Of a stretch of DNA of 64,000 nucleotides, positions 43,740 through 56,650 are shown one piece after another (the stretch's first letter is position 1; the number at the start of each line of letters is the position of its first letter). Under the pieces are notes generated by a model that saw nothing but the letters and a program-made list of their open reading frames with translations, had not been told where the DNA came from and made no database searches. Both the position numbers and the translations under genes were made by a program. The stretch is from Isoetes taiwanensis (Eukaryota > Streptophyta > Lycopodiopsida > Isoetales > Isoetaceae). The stretch lies in the NCBI GenBank assembly GCA_021234155.1, contig JAJEKV010000001.1, positions 19,301,382 to 19,365,381 on the forward strand, in the 5' to 3' direction.

Positions 43740-44510
43740 TATAAGCTTATAAGCTTACATGCAGAGAATATTTCACTTGTAGATGAGCAGAAGAGCTTGA
43801 TCTTAGCTAATATGTGCTCCAATCACGCAAAGTAATCCTCGACCTGAAAGAAATAGGGCAGTAAACTCCGTTACCTAATTAGGCTTAAGCTGGAAGCATA
43901 ACAAATACAATATCATCTCATAGTTATCATGTTTTCTAAAATAGGTACAACTACTGCTGTAATGTGGACTGAAAGAAACCTCTAAAAAACGTGAAGCGTA
44001 TCCTGGCCATACCATGCCGAATCTACAAAAGCAAAGCACCGGGCCTTTAAATCATGAATTGCTGATAGCATATCCAGAGTACAGGTTTGAAACCAAAACG
44101 TAGACCCATATTTGTTGCAAAATTTAGCTCTTGAAACCATTTTATGAGTCAGATATCCATCTCGACCTGTCTGAATCCATGAAAAAACCTCCTACGGATC
44201 TTGTATCAACAAAGACAAAGATCAATCATCCGAAAAAGAGATAGAATCATACCTTATGGATGGTTTTCCTGCTCTGAATCTGACCCACTAACGGTTTGCA
44301 CAGAAAAAGAGGGCAAATCATGGCATAATGCATGCCGATCTGGCCGAGATTAGAAAGGGAAGAATAAAAATCTAAATCATAGCAGAGGAAAATTTTGCAA
44401 TTTTTGGCAAATCGGAAAGATTTCCGGCAGCCAAAATATCCCAAAACCTTAGGAAATTAATTTAAGGGAAAATTCCAAAAAGTTTTCGGAACCTCAGAAA
44501 AACCGAATTT
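43740..44510. other. Right end of insertion A, no recognised gene
   Basis: AT-rich, short ORFs only. The last bases before the copia sequence resumes are CAGAAAAACCGAATTTAAAC. Confidence 0.4.
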
Positions 44511-44514
44511 AAAC

Positions 44515-46719
44515 AATAGGATATATTTCCATCATCTTTGAGTTTAGTGAAACCCTGCTCCCTCAAATCTGTATCCATGCACAAATACCATTTCCTAGGT
44601 GATTGTTTCAGCCCATAAACAACTCTTTTTAATTTCCACACTTTGTTTTTCCCTTGTTCAAACCCTGGAGGTTGCTTCATATAAATATCCTCTTCTAGTT
44701 TTGCATTAAGGAAAGCAGTGGTAACATCCATGTGATGTACCTCTAAGTTTTGAGCATTCGCCATAGCTAACAGCATTCTTATGCTTGTCATCTTCACTAT
44801 AGGAGAAAAGGTATCATCATAATCAATCCCTTGTTTTTGGGAAAAACCTTGGGCCACTAGCCTTGCTTTGTGCTTTATCTTATCTCCTTCAGTACTCTGC
44901 CTAATTTTGTATATCCATTTGCATCCTACAACATTTTTACCATTAGGTAAGTCTACTAATTCAAAAGTTTTAGTTCTCTTGAAAGCATCAAGTTCTTCTT
45001 CCATTGCATTAGTCCAATGATTTGCATCTGAACTCTCCATAGCTTCTTTGAATGATTTGGGAACTTCAAAGTCTATCATTGCTAATATCTCAATGATATT
45101 TATCTCTGCTGCATTATGTTTCAATCTCCTGCTTCTACCTGAGGGATCTCTACCAAGTAAATCAGTACTTACCTCTTTGGCCTCGTCTTGTAGTATTTGA
45201 GCATTAGTTCTTCTCCCAATCCGAGCCTTGGCTTCTGTTGTTTGCTCCTCTTGTGCAATGATTTGTCCTTCCTCTAGTGATTGTTCTATTTGTATATTTG
45301 CAACTTTATTGTCCTGCAAAACTGTTGCATTAGTTTCAAGGTCATCATCATAGATGCTGGTTACTTTGTCAAATGATTGTGCCTTTTGAGGTGAATCCCC
45401 TTGCTTGACTGTCACATCTCCTGATTTATAATCTTTATAATATTGACTTTCATCAAAGACAACGTCCCTGCTGACTACTACTTTTCTCCTTGCAGGATCA
45501 AACAGCCTATAGGCTTTAGAGTGCTCATCATATCCAACAAGATAGGCTATTAAAGCTCTATCATCAAGTTTCTTCCTTTGCTCTTTAGGAATATGCACAA
45601 ATCCTAGACATCCATAACTTTTTAGCTTGTCATAATTTGGCTTATTGCCAGACCAAAGTATCTCAGGTAAAGATCCATTAATACTTGCTGATGGAAGTAT
45701 GTTTTGTACCTCAACTGCAGTTCTAACTGCCTCTTCCCATAAGAAGTTTGGCAACCCTGTGTGTTTAATCATTGCTCTCACTGCATTTAATATTGTTCTG
45801 TTCTTCCTCTCTGCCACACCATTTTGTTGTGGAGAATGAGAGCATGTTAATTGCCTTTTTATTCCCTTTGCTTTGCAATAAGCTTTAAATCTGGTTGACA
45901 AGTATTCTCCTCCCCTATCCGATCTTATACACTTCACTTTGTCTCCTGTTTCAAGCTCTACTTCTGCAACATAATTTTTGAAAGCCTCAAAGGCTTCATC
46001 TTTTGTTCTCAAGCACTTCACCTTGGCTTTTCGACTATAATCATCTATGAATGTAATAAAGTATTTTTTACCTGTAATGCCTCTTACATTAAGAGGTCCA
46101 CATAAGTCTGTATGTACCACTTTCAAGATTCTCTTAGCTCTCTTATTTGATTTTTTGAATGGTAATCTGGTATGCTTCCCAACCATACAACCATAGCACA
46201 ATTTGTTTTCATTCTCAATTTGGCAATGCTCGATTAATCCCTGTTTTGCCATGGCCAGAATGTTTTTGTTACTTGTATGACATAATCTTTGATGCCAAAT
46301 GTTGATATCTGAACCTATAATTGCATTTACACATGGCACTTGATTATTTTTCAAACCAAAAAGGTTTCCTACTCTTTTTCCCAGAAATTTGACTTCATTA
46401 TGCATCATAATAGTACATTTCTTTCTGTCAAATATGACAGTATATCCCATGTCCACAAACTGGCTGATTGAAATCAAATTTCTTACTAATGTAGGTACAA
46501 ACAAAACATCCTTTAAGACAACTGCATTTCCTTGAAGATCAAATAATTCTAAAGTTCCAGAAAGTTGAATCTTTTGCAAGCCTCCATTCCCCAATCTGAT
46601 ATAGCCTCCTCTCTCATGTTTCTCATCCTTAGAAGTTTAGCAGACTCTGTTACTGTTTTCTCTGCTCCACTATCTAATATCAACATATCATTTGCATCAT
46701 TAGATTGCTTCCTAGAATT
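44515..46719 (-). pseudogene. Copia protease, integrase and first part of reverse transcriptase
   Basis: Starts with the protease motif MLILDSGAEKTVTESAKLL, then shifts frame by one base near 46,635 into an ORF of 710 residues (46,594-44,462; its last 20 or so residues are read from insertion A). Integrase follows: the H-H-C-C zinc site (WHQRLCHTSNKN with LCYGCMVGK), the D-D-E residues in HTDLCGP, RSDRGGEY and NGVAERKN, then a linker. Reverse transcriptase opens with VVGCKWIYKIR, RLVAQGFSQKQGIDYDDTF, HHMDVTTAFLNAKLEEDIYM (motif A) and VVYGLKQSPRKWY. It stops at the insertion A junction after DDGNISY. Family lengths are normal. Confidence 0.9.
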
Positions 46720-46732
46720 ACTAGTAATGGTA

Positions 46733-46747
46733 CCCAGCGTTGCTGGG
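46733..46747 (+). other. Stem-loop at the left end of insertion B
   Basis: CCCAGC, GTT, GCTGGG, the same position relative to ACTAG as in insertion A. Confidence 0.7.
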
Positions 46748-46799
46748 CGTAAGTTGAGAGTTTGTAAATGTTTTGGGCTGCAGTGAGAAAAGCCCTATA

Positions 46800-47010
46800 C
46801 GTTTCCCTTTCTGTTTCCCTTTCCCTTTTGCTCTATCCCGTTTTTCTTACTTTCTATACACTTTGCTTTTTCTTTTCAGTCCCGTTTTTCGCATATGTTT
46901 CCTTGTTTCCCCACCTCTTTCCTTCCTTTCCCTCTTCCCTTTTTCCAATAACCTTTTTCCCTTTCCTTTTCCTCCTTTCCCCACCCTTTCCTTCTTCTAC
47001 TTTTTCACAC
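46800..47010 (+). repeat. Pyrimidine-rich tract
   Basis: Repeated TTTCCCTTTCCCTTTT-type sequence; the ORFs here are not genes. Confidence 0.75.
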
Positions 47011-47423
47011 TAACCCCAACATTTGGTCCACGGCTGAAAACAACAGTAAAAACAAAATACGAGTTGTTTTTTTGAAGATTTGGAAAAAACCTACGCGTAG
47101 TTATATGGGGGTGTGGTTTTCCAAGGATATACTGTAGTTTTTCTTAAGAATATGTAGTTTTTTTTTTTAAGAATGGGTGGTTTCTTAAGGAGGTGTACTG
47201 TCTTTTTTAAGGATGTGTTGTTTTCTCAAGCAGTATGGTTTTTTGAAGGGATGTTTTTTTTAAAGGTGTTGTTTTTAAGGTAGTGTTTTTTTTTTTGAGA
47301 TGTGGTTTTTTAAGGTTTTCTAAAATCCATGTATGACCAAGTTGTCCACATGCCATTATTGCCACAAAATGGCAAGCATACAAAGTTATATATGCTTGAC
47401 ACACTTCACTAGCATTTGACTTC

Positions 47424-48075
47424 AAACATGCTACCTAGGCTCCAACATGCCAAGGTAGCTCAAACATGCAAAGGTGGCTCCAACATGGCAACTAGGCTTC
47501 AACATGCCAAGGTGGCTCAAACATGCCAAGTTGGCTCCAACATGGCAACTAGGCTTCAACATGCCAAGGTGGCTCAAACATGCCACATAGACTCCAACAT
47601 GCCAAGGTGACTCAAACATGCCAAGGTGGCTCAAACATGACACCTAGGCTCCGACATGCCAAGGTGGCTCAAACATGCCAAGGTGGATCAAACATGCCAT
47701 GCGGGATCCAACTTGTCAAGGTGGCTCAAACATGCCACCTAGGCTCCAACATGCCAAGGTGGCTCAAGCATGCCAAGGTGGCTCCAACATGCCACCTAGG
47801 CTCCAACATGCCAAGGTGGCTCCAACATGCCACCTAGGCACAAACATGGCAAGGTGGCTCAAAGATGCCACCTAGGCTCCAACATATGCCACGTGGGCTC
47901 CAACATGCCACCTAGACTCCAACATGCCACTTAGGCCCAGCGTGCCAAATATGCCACTTAGGCTCAAACATGCCAAGGTGGTTGAAACATGCCATGTGGG
48001 CTCCAACATGCCACCTAGGCTCCAACATGCCAAGGTGGCTCAGGCATGCCACCTAGGCATTCCAAGCGGTGACAT
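47424..48075. repeat. 19-bp minisatellite, left array
   Basis: Two alternating 19-mers, CTCAAACATGCCAAGGTGG and CTCCAACATGCCACCTAGG, about 34 units. ORFs reading HAKVAQTC and NMPPRLQ on either strand are products of the repeat. Confidence 0.9.
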
Positions 48076-48335
48076 GGCATGCCAACTAAGCAAGGCCAAG
48101 TTTTGACTAGGCCAAAAATGAAAAGATGTCCATCTTTGGTCTTTTCATTGGGTGATGTTGGCAAATTCGGTTGACATGGCTAGATGGTGGTGATGTGGAC
48201 ATGATGACTAGAACTTTATGCAAGAAATATGATAACCTTTAGAATTTTTGGTAGAGGAGTTTGGCAAGGGATAGAATAGAGGATCTTGAACAACTTAAAC
48301 GCATGCGCCTTTCCCCAAATCGAACCAGGCGGGAC

Positions 48336-50144
48336 TTTGCACGGCTTCCTCACCGGAGGGAGAGCCCGGACCCGGAGGCGAACCTCAAAAGGTTGCGGGA
48401 GGTAGCCTTTCACGCCAGCGATCCGGGAGGGCAAATGCCAATGCCCCTCTTCCCCCCCACGGAGCTCGGTTTTCCCTATCATTTGTTGAATCCACCGATT
48501 CAAGTAACCTGCTTCAAGTAAATTCAAAAAATCCAAGATGCATGCGAAAGAACTTATCAAACCCTTGAAGCGTCCTATGGTCGGCCAGTGTAGAAACCCA
48601 AGTGTTTTGTCGTTCGAGCAAGTACAAAACTCGAATGGAGATTTGACTTCGCCATGTCATCGAAATAGCAAATTTACCCTAGGAATCAAGTTATCGTTCA
48701 TTTTTGGCAACAAAAGAAACACGAACCTCTACATGGCGGTATTCGCGACCACCTCTTAGGCCAATTGACTCTGAGCGTATTGGACATGAGCTACCTTGGT
48801 GCTTCTTGGAGAAAGAGTGGTCTTCGCCCACAAAACTTGGTCTCGAGGGTAATGTCGATGTTTTGAGTCCATTGGCGAGTCGGTTTATAGTTCGGAGTGG
48901 GAGAGTTGCCCATCCAGGTGGCCAAGGGCCTTGGGAGAGGACCTTTGGGGCGAACTGCTTCGGAAGGTTTAAGGGTCCATCTTCGGCATCAACACCCTCC
49001 CTCACGTGATCACATTGTGAAAGATCTGGTCAAATCGACTAGGATATGGCCTCAGCGTAAACCACGTGGTTTGCTAGGTTATTGAGGGTTTACGTTATGG
49101 AGGTCGCGATTTAGTCGGTTGCACTTGGGACATGGTCAAGAAAGCTGCGATTAAAAAAACATGAAGCAATAGGGCGGAAGGAATGGGGTTTGGATCTATT
49201 GGCCATCTCGAATGATCCCAAACAATTTTTTTCGCAAAAAGCTCTTGGCTTCTATCTGTCATTATGGGAGGAGGATAAATCCAAACCCCATTTAGTCAAT
49301 TCCTATTGCTTGGCGTTTTCAATTGCAGCTTCTTGGCCATATCCCAAGTGCAACCGAGGCAAAACTTCGGCCTCCAAAACATAAACCCTTCAATACCCTA
49401 GCAACACACGGGGTTTACGTTTGAGGAGGCCATATCCTAATCGATTCGACCGAGGATCTTGCACAATGTCACGTAGAGGGAGGGTGTTGGCGGAAGATGG
49501 ACCCTTAAAACCTTCGGGCGTTCACTCCAAAGATCCTCTCCCAAAGACCCTTGGCCCGCGGGACGGGCAACTCTCCCACTCCAAAATTGTAAACTAACTT
49601 CGCCAATGGACTCAAAACGTCAAGATTACCCTCGGGACCAAGTTTCGTGAGAAGAAGACCACTCTTTTCTCCAAGAAGTGCCAAAGTAGCTCATCTCAAT
49701 GCGTTCCTAGTCAATTACGAAGAGATGGCTGCGTAATATTGTCATGTAGAGGGGTTCATGTTTCTTTTCGTTGCCAAAATGACCGTGATAACTTGGTCCC
49801 TAGGGTAATGTCACCATTAGGACGATATGGCTAAGTCAATCTCCATTCCGGAGCCTTTTGTAATGCTTTGAACGACAAAACACTTGGGTTTCTACATGGT
49901 CGGCGGGGGACGCTTCACGGTTTGATAAGTTTCCGGGACAGATCTTGGATTTTTTTTTGAACATGCTCAAGCGTGTTACTTGAACGGTGGATTCAGCGAT
50001 GGGATAGAGAAATTGAGCTCAGGGAAGGGGGCATTGGCATTTGCCCGGGCCAAAGGAGCGGCGCGGGAAAGGTCGCCTCGGCAACCTTTCTCTCGATCCC
50101 TCGGGTCCGGCCTCTTCCTCCGGGTGAGGAAGCGGCAAGAAAGT
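48336..50144. repeat. Large imperfect palindrome, arms about 865 bp
   Basis: 48,336-49,199 is the inverted counterpart of 49,275-50,144, centred near 49,237. Checked landmarks pair in reverse order: GGCAAATGCCAATGCCC (48,430 with about 50,035), AGAAACCCAAGTGTTTTGTC (48,592 with 49,873), GTCCATTGGCGA (48,867 with 49,613), AGGATATGGCCTC (49,041 with 49,430), TGGGGTTTGGAT (49,182 with 49,280). The arms differ at many positions, so it is not freshly made. Short ORFs in either arm have no recognised domain. Confidence 0.85.
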
Positions 50145-50149
50145 CCTGG

Positions 50150-51440
50150 CCACGTGGGCTCCAACATGCCACCTAGACTCCAACACACCAAGGTGGCTCA
50201 AACATGCCACCTAGGCTCCAACATGCCAAGGTGGCGCGAAATGCGTGGGCTCCAACATGCCATCTAGACTCAAACATGCCAAGGTGGCTCAAACATGCTC
50301 TACTTGAGCCCCAAACATGCCACCTAGGCTCCAACATGCCAAGGTAGCTCAAACATGCCACGTGGGCTCTAACATGCCACCTAGGCTCCAACATGCCACC
50401 TAGGCTCAAACATGCCAAGGTGGCTCAAACAAGCCACCTAGGCTCCAACATGCCAAGGTGGCTCAAACATGCCACCTAAGCTCCAACATGCCACCTAGGC
50501 TCCAACATGCCAAGGTGGCTCAAACATCACCAAGGTGGCTCAAACATGGCGCGTGGGCTCTAACATATCATCTAGGCTCCAACATGCCAAGGTGGCTCAA
50601 ACATGCCACCTAGGCTTCGATATGCCACCTAGGCTCAAACATGCCACATGTGCTCCAACATGCCACCTAGGTTCCAACATGCCAAAGTGGTTCAAACATG
50701 CCAAGGTGCTAAAACATGCAACCTAGGCTCCAACATGCCACCTAGGCTAAAACATGTGAAGGTGGCTCAAACATGCCACGTGGTTTCCAACATGCCACCT
50801 AGGCTCCAACATACCACCAAGGCTCCAACATGCCACCTAGGCTCAAACATGCCACGTGGGCTGCAACATGCCACCTAGGCTCCAACATGCCGGAGTTGGT
50901 TCAAACATGCCACCTAACCTCCAACATGCTATCAGGGCTCAAACATGCCAAGGTGGCTCAAACATGCCACGTGGGCTCAAACATGCCACCTAGGCTCAAA
51001 CATGCCACCTAGGCTCAAACATGCCACCCAAGCTCCAACATGCCAAGGTGGCTAAAACATGCCACGCGGGCTCCAACATGCCACCTAGGCTCCAACGTGA
51101 CACCTAGACTCAAACATGCCAAGGTGGCTCAAACATGCCACGCGGGCTCCAACATGCCACTTATGCTCAAGCATGCCACCTAGGCTTCAACATGCCACCT
51201 AGGCTCCAACATGCGACATAGGCTCAAACATGCCATGTGTGCTCCAACATACCACCTAGGTTCCAACATGCCAAAGTGGCTCAAACATGCCACCTAGGCT
51301 CCAACATGCCAACTAGGCTCAAACATGCCATGTGGGCTCCAACATGTCACCTAGGCTCCAACATGCCAAGGTGCTCAAACATGCCCTTTGGCTCCAACAT
51401 GCCACCTAGGCTCCAATATGCCAAGGTGGCTCAAACATGC
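50150..51440. repeat. 19-bp minisatellite, right array
   Basis: The same two 19-mers in the same orientation as the left array, about 65 units, with variants such as CACGTGGGCTCC. Together with the left array it flanks the palindrome as direct, not inverted, copies. Confidence 0.9.
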
Positions 51441-51675
51441 CAGGGTGGCATGTTGGAGGCTAGGTGGCTCACCTTGGCATGTTTGAGCCACCTTGGCATG
51501 TTGGAACCTAGGTGGCATGTTTGAAGCCACCTTTGGCATGTTGGCCCTAAGGTGGCATGTTTGAGCCATATTGGCATGTTGGAGCCATGTGGCATGGTTG
51601 AGCCACCTTGGCATGTTGGGCCTATGTGGCATATTTGGGCCTAGGTGGCATGTTTGAGCCTAGGTGCCATGTCAC
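51441..51675. repeat. Inverted tail of the minisatellite
   Basis: From about 51,441 the units turn over (CCACCTTGGCATGTTTGAG and CCTAGGTGGCATGTTGG), making a second, smaller palindrome with the end of the right array. Confidence 0.85.
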
Positions 51676-51699
51676 CCAAAATTGCCAATGTCACCTTGG

Positions 51700-53900
51700 C
51701 AAGATCCCCTCTTGTAATTTTTTGTGATATCTCACTCCACGCCGGGGAACTTCCACCCGGGCTTGATTTGCGATTGAATCCCAACAATGATATTCATTAG
51801 ACACTTTCGTGGCTCCCCATTAGATCCCTGTAGCAATGGATGGTAGTAGTAGAATCTGGGCCTTAATTGGTGTCATTGCGAACAAATACTTTCATAAAGT
51901 TTATTGGACATTTTAAATTTTGAATATTGTCTAATAAATATCACTTATATAGAAACCCATGTATTCAGCGGCCGAGATTAATGCCAAAATGAATGGCCTG
52001 GATTTTTGATCAGTCCTATCATTCTATTGGTCGTTCAAATTAGCGGAACTGTTCCCTTGCCCCGCCTCCTTTGCTTATTTGCCTATTCCTTTCGAATGCT
52101 CTAGCTATGGCAATTGCACCCAATTTGCTTCATCGGCCAGCTTTGCTTCATTCCACCATCGTCGGATCTATCGAAGCTTTGTTTATTACATTTCTTCATA
52201 TTGCGGATCTTTGAAGTTGAACTCAACTCAATCATTTTAAAAATGCTGGCGGATTTGTGGTGAAGTTCTTCAATCCGATCTTTCGAAGTTTTTAGAGCAT
52301 GCTTTTCTTGATTCTTTGGGTTTGTGGATGCAATTTAGGTTGTTGCTATTGCAAAAGAAAGTTTGGAGCCAGTTTAAGCGGCCCTAAAAGCTGCTTCTTG
52401 AACAACTTCTGAGGAGTTATTGTGCGGTTGGAGGCAAAAAGCTGAGGAAGCCCGGAGGTTTTGGAGCATGCCGTTTTGCTCGATACAAAGGGTGAGGGGG
52501 TATTTCACCTCTGAAAAAAGGAAGGATCAGATATATTTGTAGATTTCAGAGGTGGATTTATGCCCGGTCTATGTTTTAATTTTATTGCTCTGTCAAGGGG
52601 TTTTTATCAGATGGAACCAGTGAAAATCCTGCTATGTACTTTTTACAGGCAAGCTTGGCCTTGGCTTCTTTCGAGCAAATATAACCAGGCTTGCAAAAAC
52701 TGGAGTTATTGCACCTAATAGAGTTGGCAATGTCATGTAATTTGGCCGAGTCAACAAATGTTCTACTTCAATGTCCATACATTTTAATGAAGTAAGGTTG
52801 CTTGGTGATGCGCGCCTCCGTTCCCACCTTGCCAACATTTGCAACGAAGAATCATGCCACTAGATAAACGAGGCATATTCCGTTCCCACCTCCACTAGAC
52901 CTAGGGTTGGCCATTCGGGCAACGGCAAAACAAAAACCTTAATTCTAGCTTGGCAAAATCATAGCAAGCGGATGTTATAATTCAGCGGGCGAGATGGTCC
53001 TAGATGAGCGGCACGGATTTCGATCGAGGCCCTCTCATCCTATTGGTTTTGCTTAAGCGGTTTCATTTCCCCCGGCCCTGTATCCCGCCTTGGCGCTTTT
53101 GGTATGTCTATGGCTATGGCGGTGGCGATGGCTCGGCTTTGGCTATGGCAATGGCGATGGCGATGGCGCATGTAGCATCTTGAACTTAGCGATAAACAGC
53201 GGCGAGAAAATAGTGTTTGCAAATTTGGTGGAGGATGAAGTATTTGGATTAATACCTTGCTCACGAAATCAGGTGAAGCTTACGAAGCTTAGCGATTACC
53301 ACGAGGCGAGGGAAATGGTCTTAGCAAATCCGGATGCGGAATCGGTTCACATCTATCTCACGGAATCCGGTGAAGCATGAAGGCCGATCTCCTTTCCTCT
53401 TCCCTTTTATTTTTCCTTGAGATTAATCAGCATTTGTTTTATTTAAGCGGGGACATCCATGGAGTGAAGCATTGTGATTCATTGTGGCAAAGGCATTACG
53501 CTTTGCGAAGCTCATGAAAATGATCATCTACGGTAAGCCTACCATCTTTGCTACCATTTCAGCGATCTCTATTCCTTAACATTTTTCATCTTTCTTTGCG
53601 AGGAGAAGCATAAGGCCATAGATCTATGGCTGCTTGTTGGAAATCTTCCTCGTAAGGCATTACGGCCCGAAATGATCATCGGTGGTTGGAAATCTTCCTA
53701 ACATCTAAAAGGCATAGCTATATTTGGAGGAAATGGATCATGAAATGCTGATCCGGGGCTACCACATTGCTTGATTCACAAATCTTTACATTAACATCTA
53801 AAGGTAATACTTCTTTGGTCGAATATTGAGTTCTTATGTTTATTATATTTGGAGGATAAAGTTGTGGCGCTTTTTGGTCGATTGTATTTTATTCGGTATT
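51700..53900. other. Partly CpG-rich stretch, unassigned ORF at 53,090-53,380
   Basis: The 96-residue ORF has a repetitive Trp/Arg/Gly start derived from a GGCTATGGC repeat, then LVEDEVFGLIPCSRNQVKLT and EAREMVLANPDAESVHIYLT, which looks like genuine protein. I cannot name it. Repeats such as GGAAATCTTCC occur at 53,639 and 53,689. Nothing else is recognised. Confidence 0.3.
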
Positions 53901-54769
53901 ATGCGAGGTTAGAATCGATCCTTGAACATATTTGTGCCTCCTCGACCTAAGATTAAAGTGCAATTAAAGAAGGTACTTTAACAACAACATCATTTATCAC
54001 TTGTTAGTATTTGACAAAGACTCATGTTCAATACTTCTTTGTATCAAATGTCACGAATATTGAGTTCTTATGTTAAAATCCCTCTATCTTTATGCTTAGT
54101 TTGAGCTTGCTTGTAAATTACAAGGTTATTTTTTTCTTTTTCTCTGTAGCTTGCAAATGCTTGCTTCTTTCTACATTTCATTAACTTTGTCTTATCTATC
54201 TTTTCTCTGCGGGTTCTTTGATAAATTAGTGTTGAAATCTTGGACATTCCCCATAATGTTGTCAAAGAAAGGATTAACAGAAAGGAGCCAGGCATCGACC
54301 AGAGGAAGAAAAGGATGGTTCAGAAAATTTGTTCTTTATAAAGTAAGGATATATAGTGCCTATTTTTATTAACTAGGTTTACCATAACATTCTGTTTAGG
54401 TGGAAATACTCTAGAGTTGGATTAATAGGAATACCCGATAAACATAAACATTTGAGAGTGCTGGAGATGAATGAGCATCTTTTTAACTGTAGGCCATAAG
54501 ATTGTATTCTTTAAAAATTCGCTAACATTGGCTTGTATTGCATACTATCTAAGATTGTTATATCATTGCTTGAATGGATTTATTTGGGTTCAACTCCCAA
54601 ACGACTTTATTAAAGCATAGTTCTAAGTGAAAAAAAGAATTGTGAGTAGAACAAGCGAAAAAACAATGACCATGTGGAATTTTTTTATCTATGGTTATTT
54701 GCTGCTGTTTTTTGTTTTTTTATTAGTATAGTTTTTTAACATGGTTTTCTTTATAATCAAGTATCTTTA

Positions 54770-55020
54770 TTTGAGAAAGACCACATTTGAAAACAACTAT
54801 TTTAAAAAATCACACGTGGATGTTATGTTAAGCCACATGTTATTTTTTAGTAAAAACAACACTTGAAAACTATTATCCACGTGTATATTATGTTAAACCA
54901 CATGTTTTCTTTAGTAAAAACAACACTTAAAAACAACTACTATTTTAAAAATGACATGTGGACGTTACATTTAAACCACATGTTGTTTTTCTAGTAAAAT
55001 AACACTTGAAAACAATACAT
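54770..55020. repeat. Three imperfect copies of an about 85-bp unit
   Basis: Units share AACAACACTTGAAAAC, CACGTGGATGTTAT and TTAAACCACATG. AT-rich, non-coding. Confidence 0.75.
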
Positions 55021-55179
55021 GAATTTTTTAAAGACTATGTCAATTTCCTATGCATAGATTTTTTGGAGAAAAAACCGTTATTTCTAGCATTTTGGAACAA
55101 AACAATGGGTAATTTTTAAGTGTTGTTTTTTGCAAAAAGATACTAAAAAACTACCACGTTGAGCAAATTTTGGGGTTAT

Positions 55180-56650
55180 AGTGTTTCCATGCCCTTCTCT
55201 TTTCCCTTCACCCTTTTCCATGCCTTCTCTTTTCCCCACCCTTTTTCCATGCCTTCCCTTTTCCTCAATTTTTAGTCTTTAAGCTTTTTCCATGCCTATT
55301 TTCCATATCTTTTCCTCCATTTCATTGCCTTTCACTCTTCCTTTTTTTGGATGCCCTTTTCAAACTCCCTTTTTTTTTTTCCCTCCCGTTTTAATGCCCT
55401 TTGACCTTCCCTTTTCCCATCTCCTAGCCTTTCTCCCTTCCTTTTCCTTTTCCTATTTTTGATGTTCCCTTTTTCTCTTATTTTCCTTTTTTCCTCTTTT
55501 TTTTTTTTTCTCCTCCTTTTCCCCTTTTTTCCTCATTTTTTTCTTTTCCATTTCTCTTCTCTTATGCCCTTTTTCCCTTCCTTTTTTTGAAACCCCTTTC
55601 TTCTTTCCATTTTTCATGTGCTTTCCTTTTCCTCCTTTTCCTCCTTTTCCCACCCTTTTCAAGCTTCTTTTTTCCCAACATTTTTTCTTCTTTTCCCCTT
55701 CCTTTTCTTTTCTCTTTTTTCTTTTCCCATGTTTTCTTCCCCTTTTTCCTCTTTAAACGCTTCCCTTCCCTTTCCCTTTCCTAATGGATTTTTTTTTTTT
55801 TTTTTTTTTCTACTTTCCCGATCCTTTCCTCGTGCCCTTTTTCCTTCCTTTCCTTTTCCTTTTCCCTTTTCCCATGCCTTTTCACATTTGTTTTCTTTTC
55901 TTATTTTCCTATACTCATTTTCCTCTTTTCTCCACCCTTTCTCTCTTCCCCCTTTTTTTTTGCCTTTTTTTTTTTTTTCTATTTCTCGCCATTTTCCTCT
56001 TCCCTTTTTATCTCATGCCCTTTCCCCCCTTCCTTTTCTTGTTTCCCTTTTTTCTCATGCCTTTTTTTTCAGGTTCCTTCCCCCTTTTCTCTTTCCTTTT
56101 TCTTCTCACTTTCCCTTATTTCTTCCTTTCTCCCCATCCTTTTCTTGTTCTCCCTTTTCCCCTCTTCCTCATTTTCCCAATCTTTTACCTCTCCCCTTTT
56201 CTCGATGCACTTTTTTCCTTCCATTTCCCTCTCTCTTTTTCCTTTTCCTTTTCCTTTTCCTTTTCCTATGCCATTTTTTCTCTTCCTTTTTCCTCTTTCT
56301 TCAACGCTTCTCTTTTTCTCCCTTTTCCCATGCCCTTTTTTCTTCCATTTTCCCATGCTTTTTTTCTCCTCCCTTTTCCCCTTTCTTCAATCTTTCCTTT
56401 TTCCTTTTTTTTCCCGTGCCCTTTCCTCTTCCTTTTATCACTTTATCTCTTCCCTTTTCCCTCGTGCCCTTTCCCCAGGTACCTTTTCCCCCTTCCCTTT
56501 TCTCTTCTTTCCCTTTTCATTTTTTCATGCCTTTTTCTCTTCTCTTATCCCCACCCTTTTCCCTTTGCTTTTCTCCCTTTTCCCGTGCCTTTTTGCCCTT
56601 CACATTCTCTCTTGTCTCTTCCCTTTTCCCTTTACCCTTTCCCCTTAAGA
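55180..56650 (+). repeat. 1.47-kb polypyrimidine tract
   Basis: Almost only C and T on the plus strand, with recurrent CCTTTTCCCATGCCC and CTTTTTCCTCTT and interspersed TGCCCT. All three frames stay open for long distances and give Phe/Ser/Pro/Leu-rich ORFs of up to 353 residues; these are composition artefacts. The tract may adopt a triplex (H-DNA) structure. Confidence 0.9.

Larger units (their letters stand above)
33368..44514. mobile_element. Insertion A (11.1 kb) in the copia reverse transcriptase
   Basis: The copia coding sequence is interrupted between the codons for GNISY and LFKEG. The left junction is AAATACTAGTTATGG, followed by the stem-loop GCCCGGCGTTGCCGGGC (33,379-33,395); the right junction is TTTAAAC then AATAGG. 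AATA is present on both sides, so a duplication of 3-4 bases or none is possible. It contains a captured transporter fragment, palindromic repeats, a fold-back and pyrimidine tracts but no recognised transposition gene. Stem-loop at one end and gene capture suggest a Helitron2/Helentron-like element; this is inference. Confidence 0.6.

Noticed and set aside
47416-51632. Many ORFs with repeated HAKVAQTC, NMPPRLQ or similar peptides
   Set aside because: Translations of the 19-bp minisatellite on both strands; since 19 is not a multiple of 3, the peptide cycles through frames without a protein-like design.
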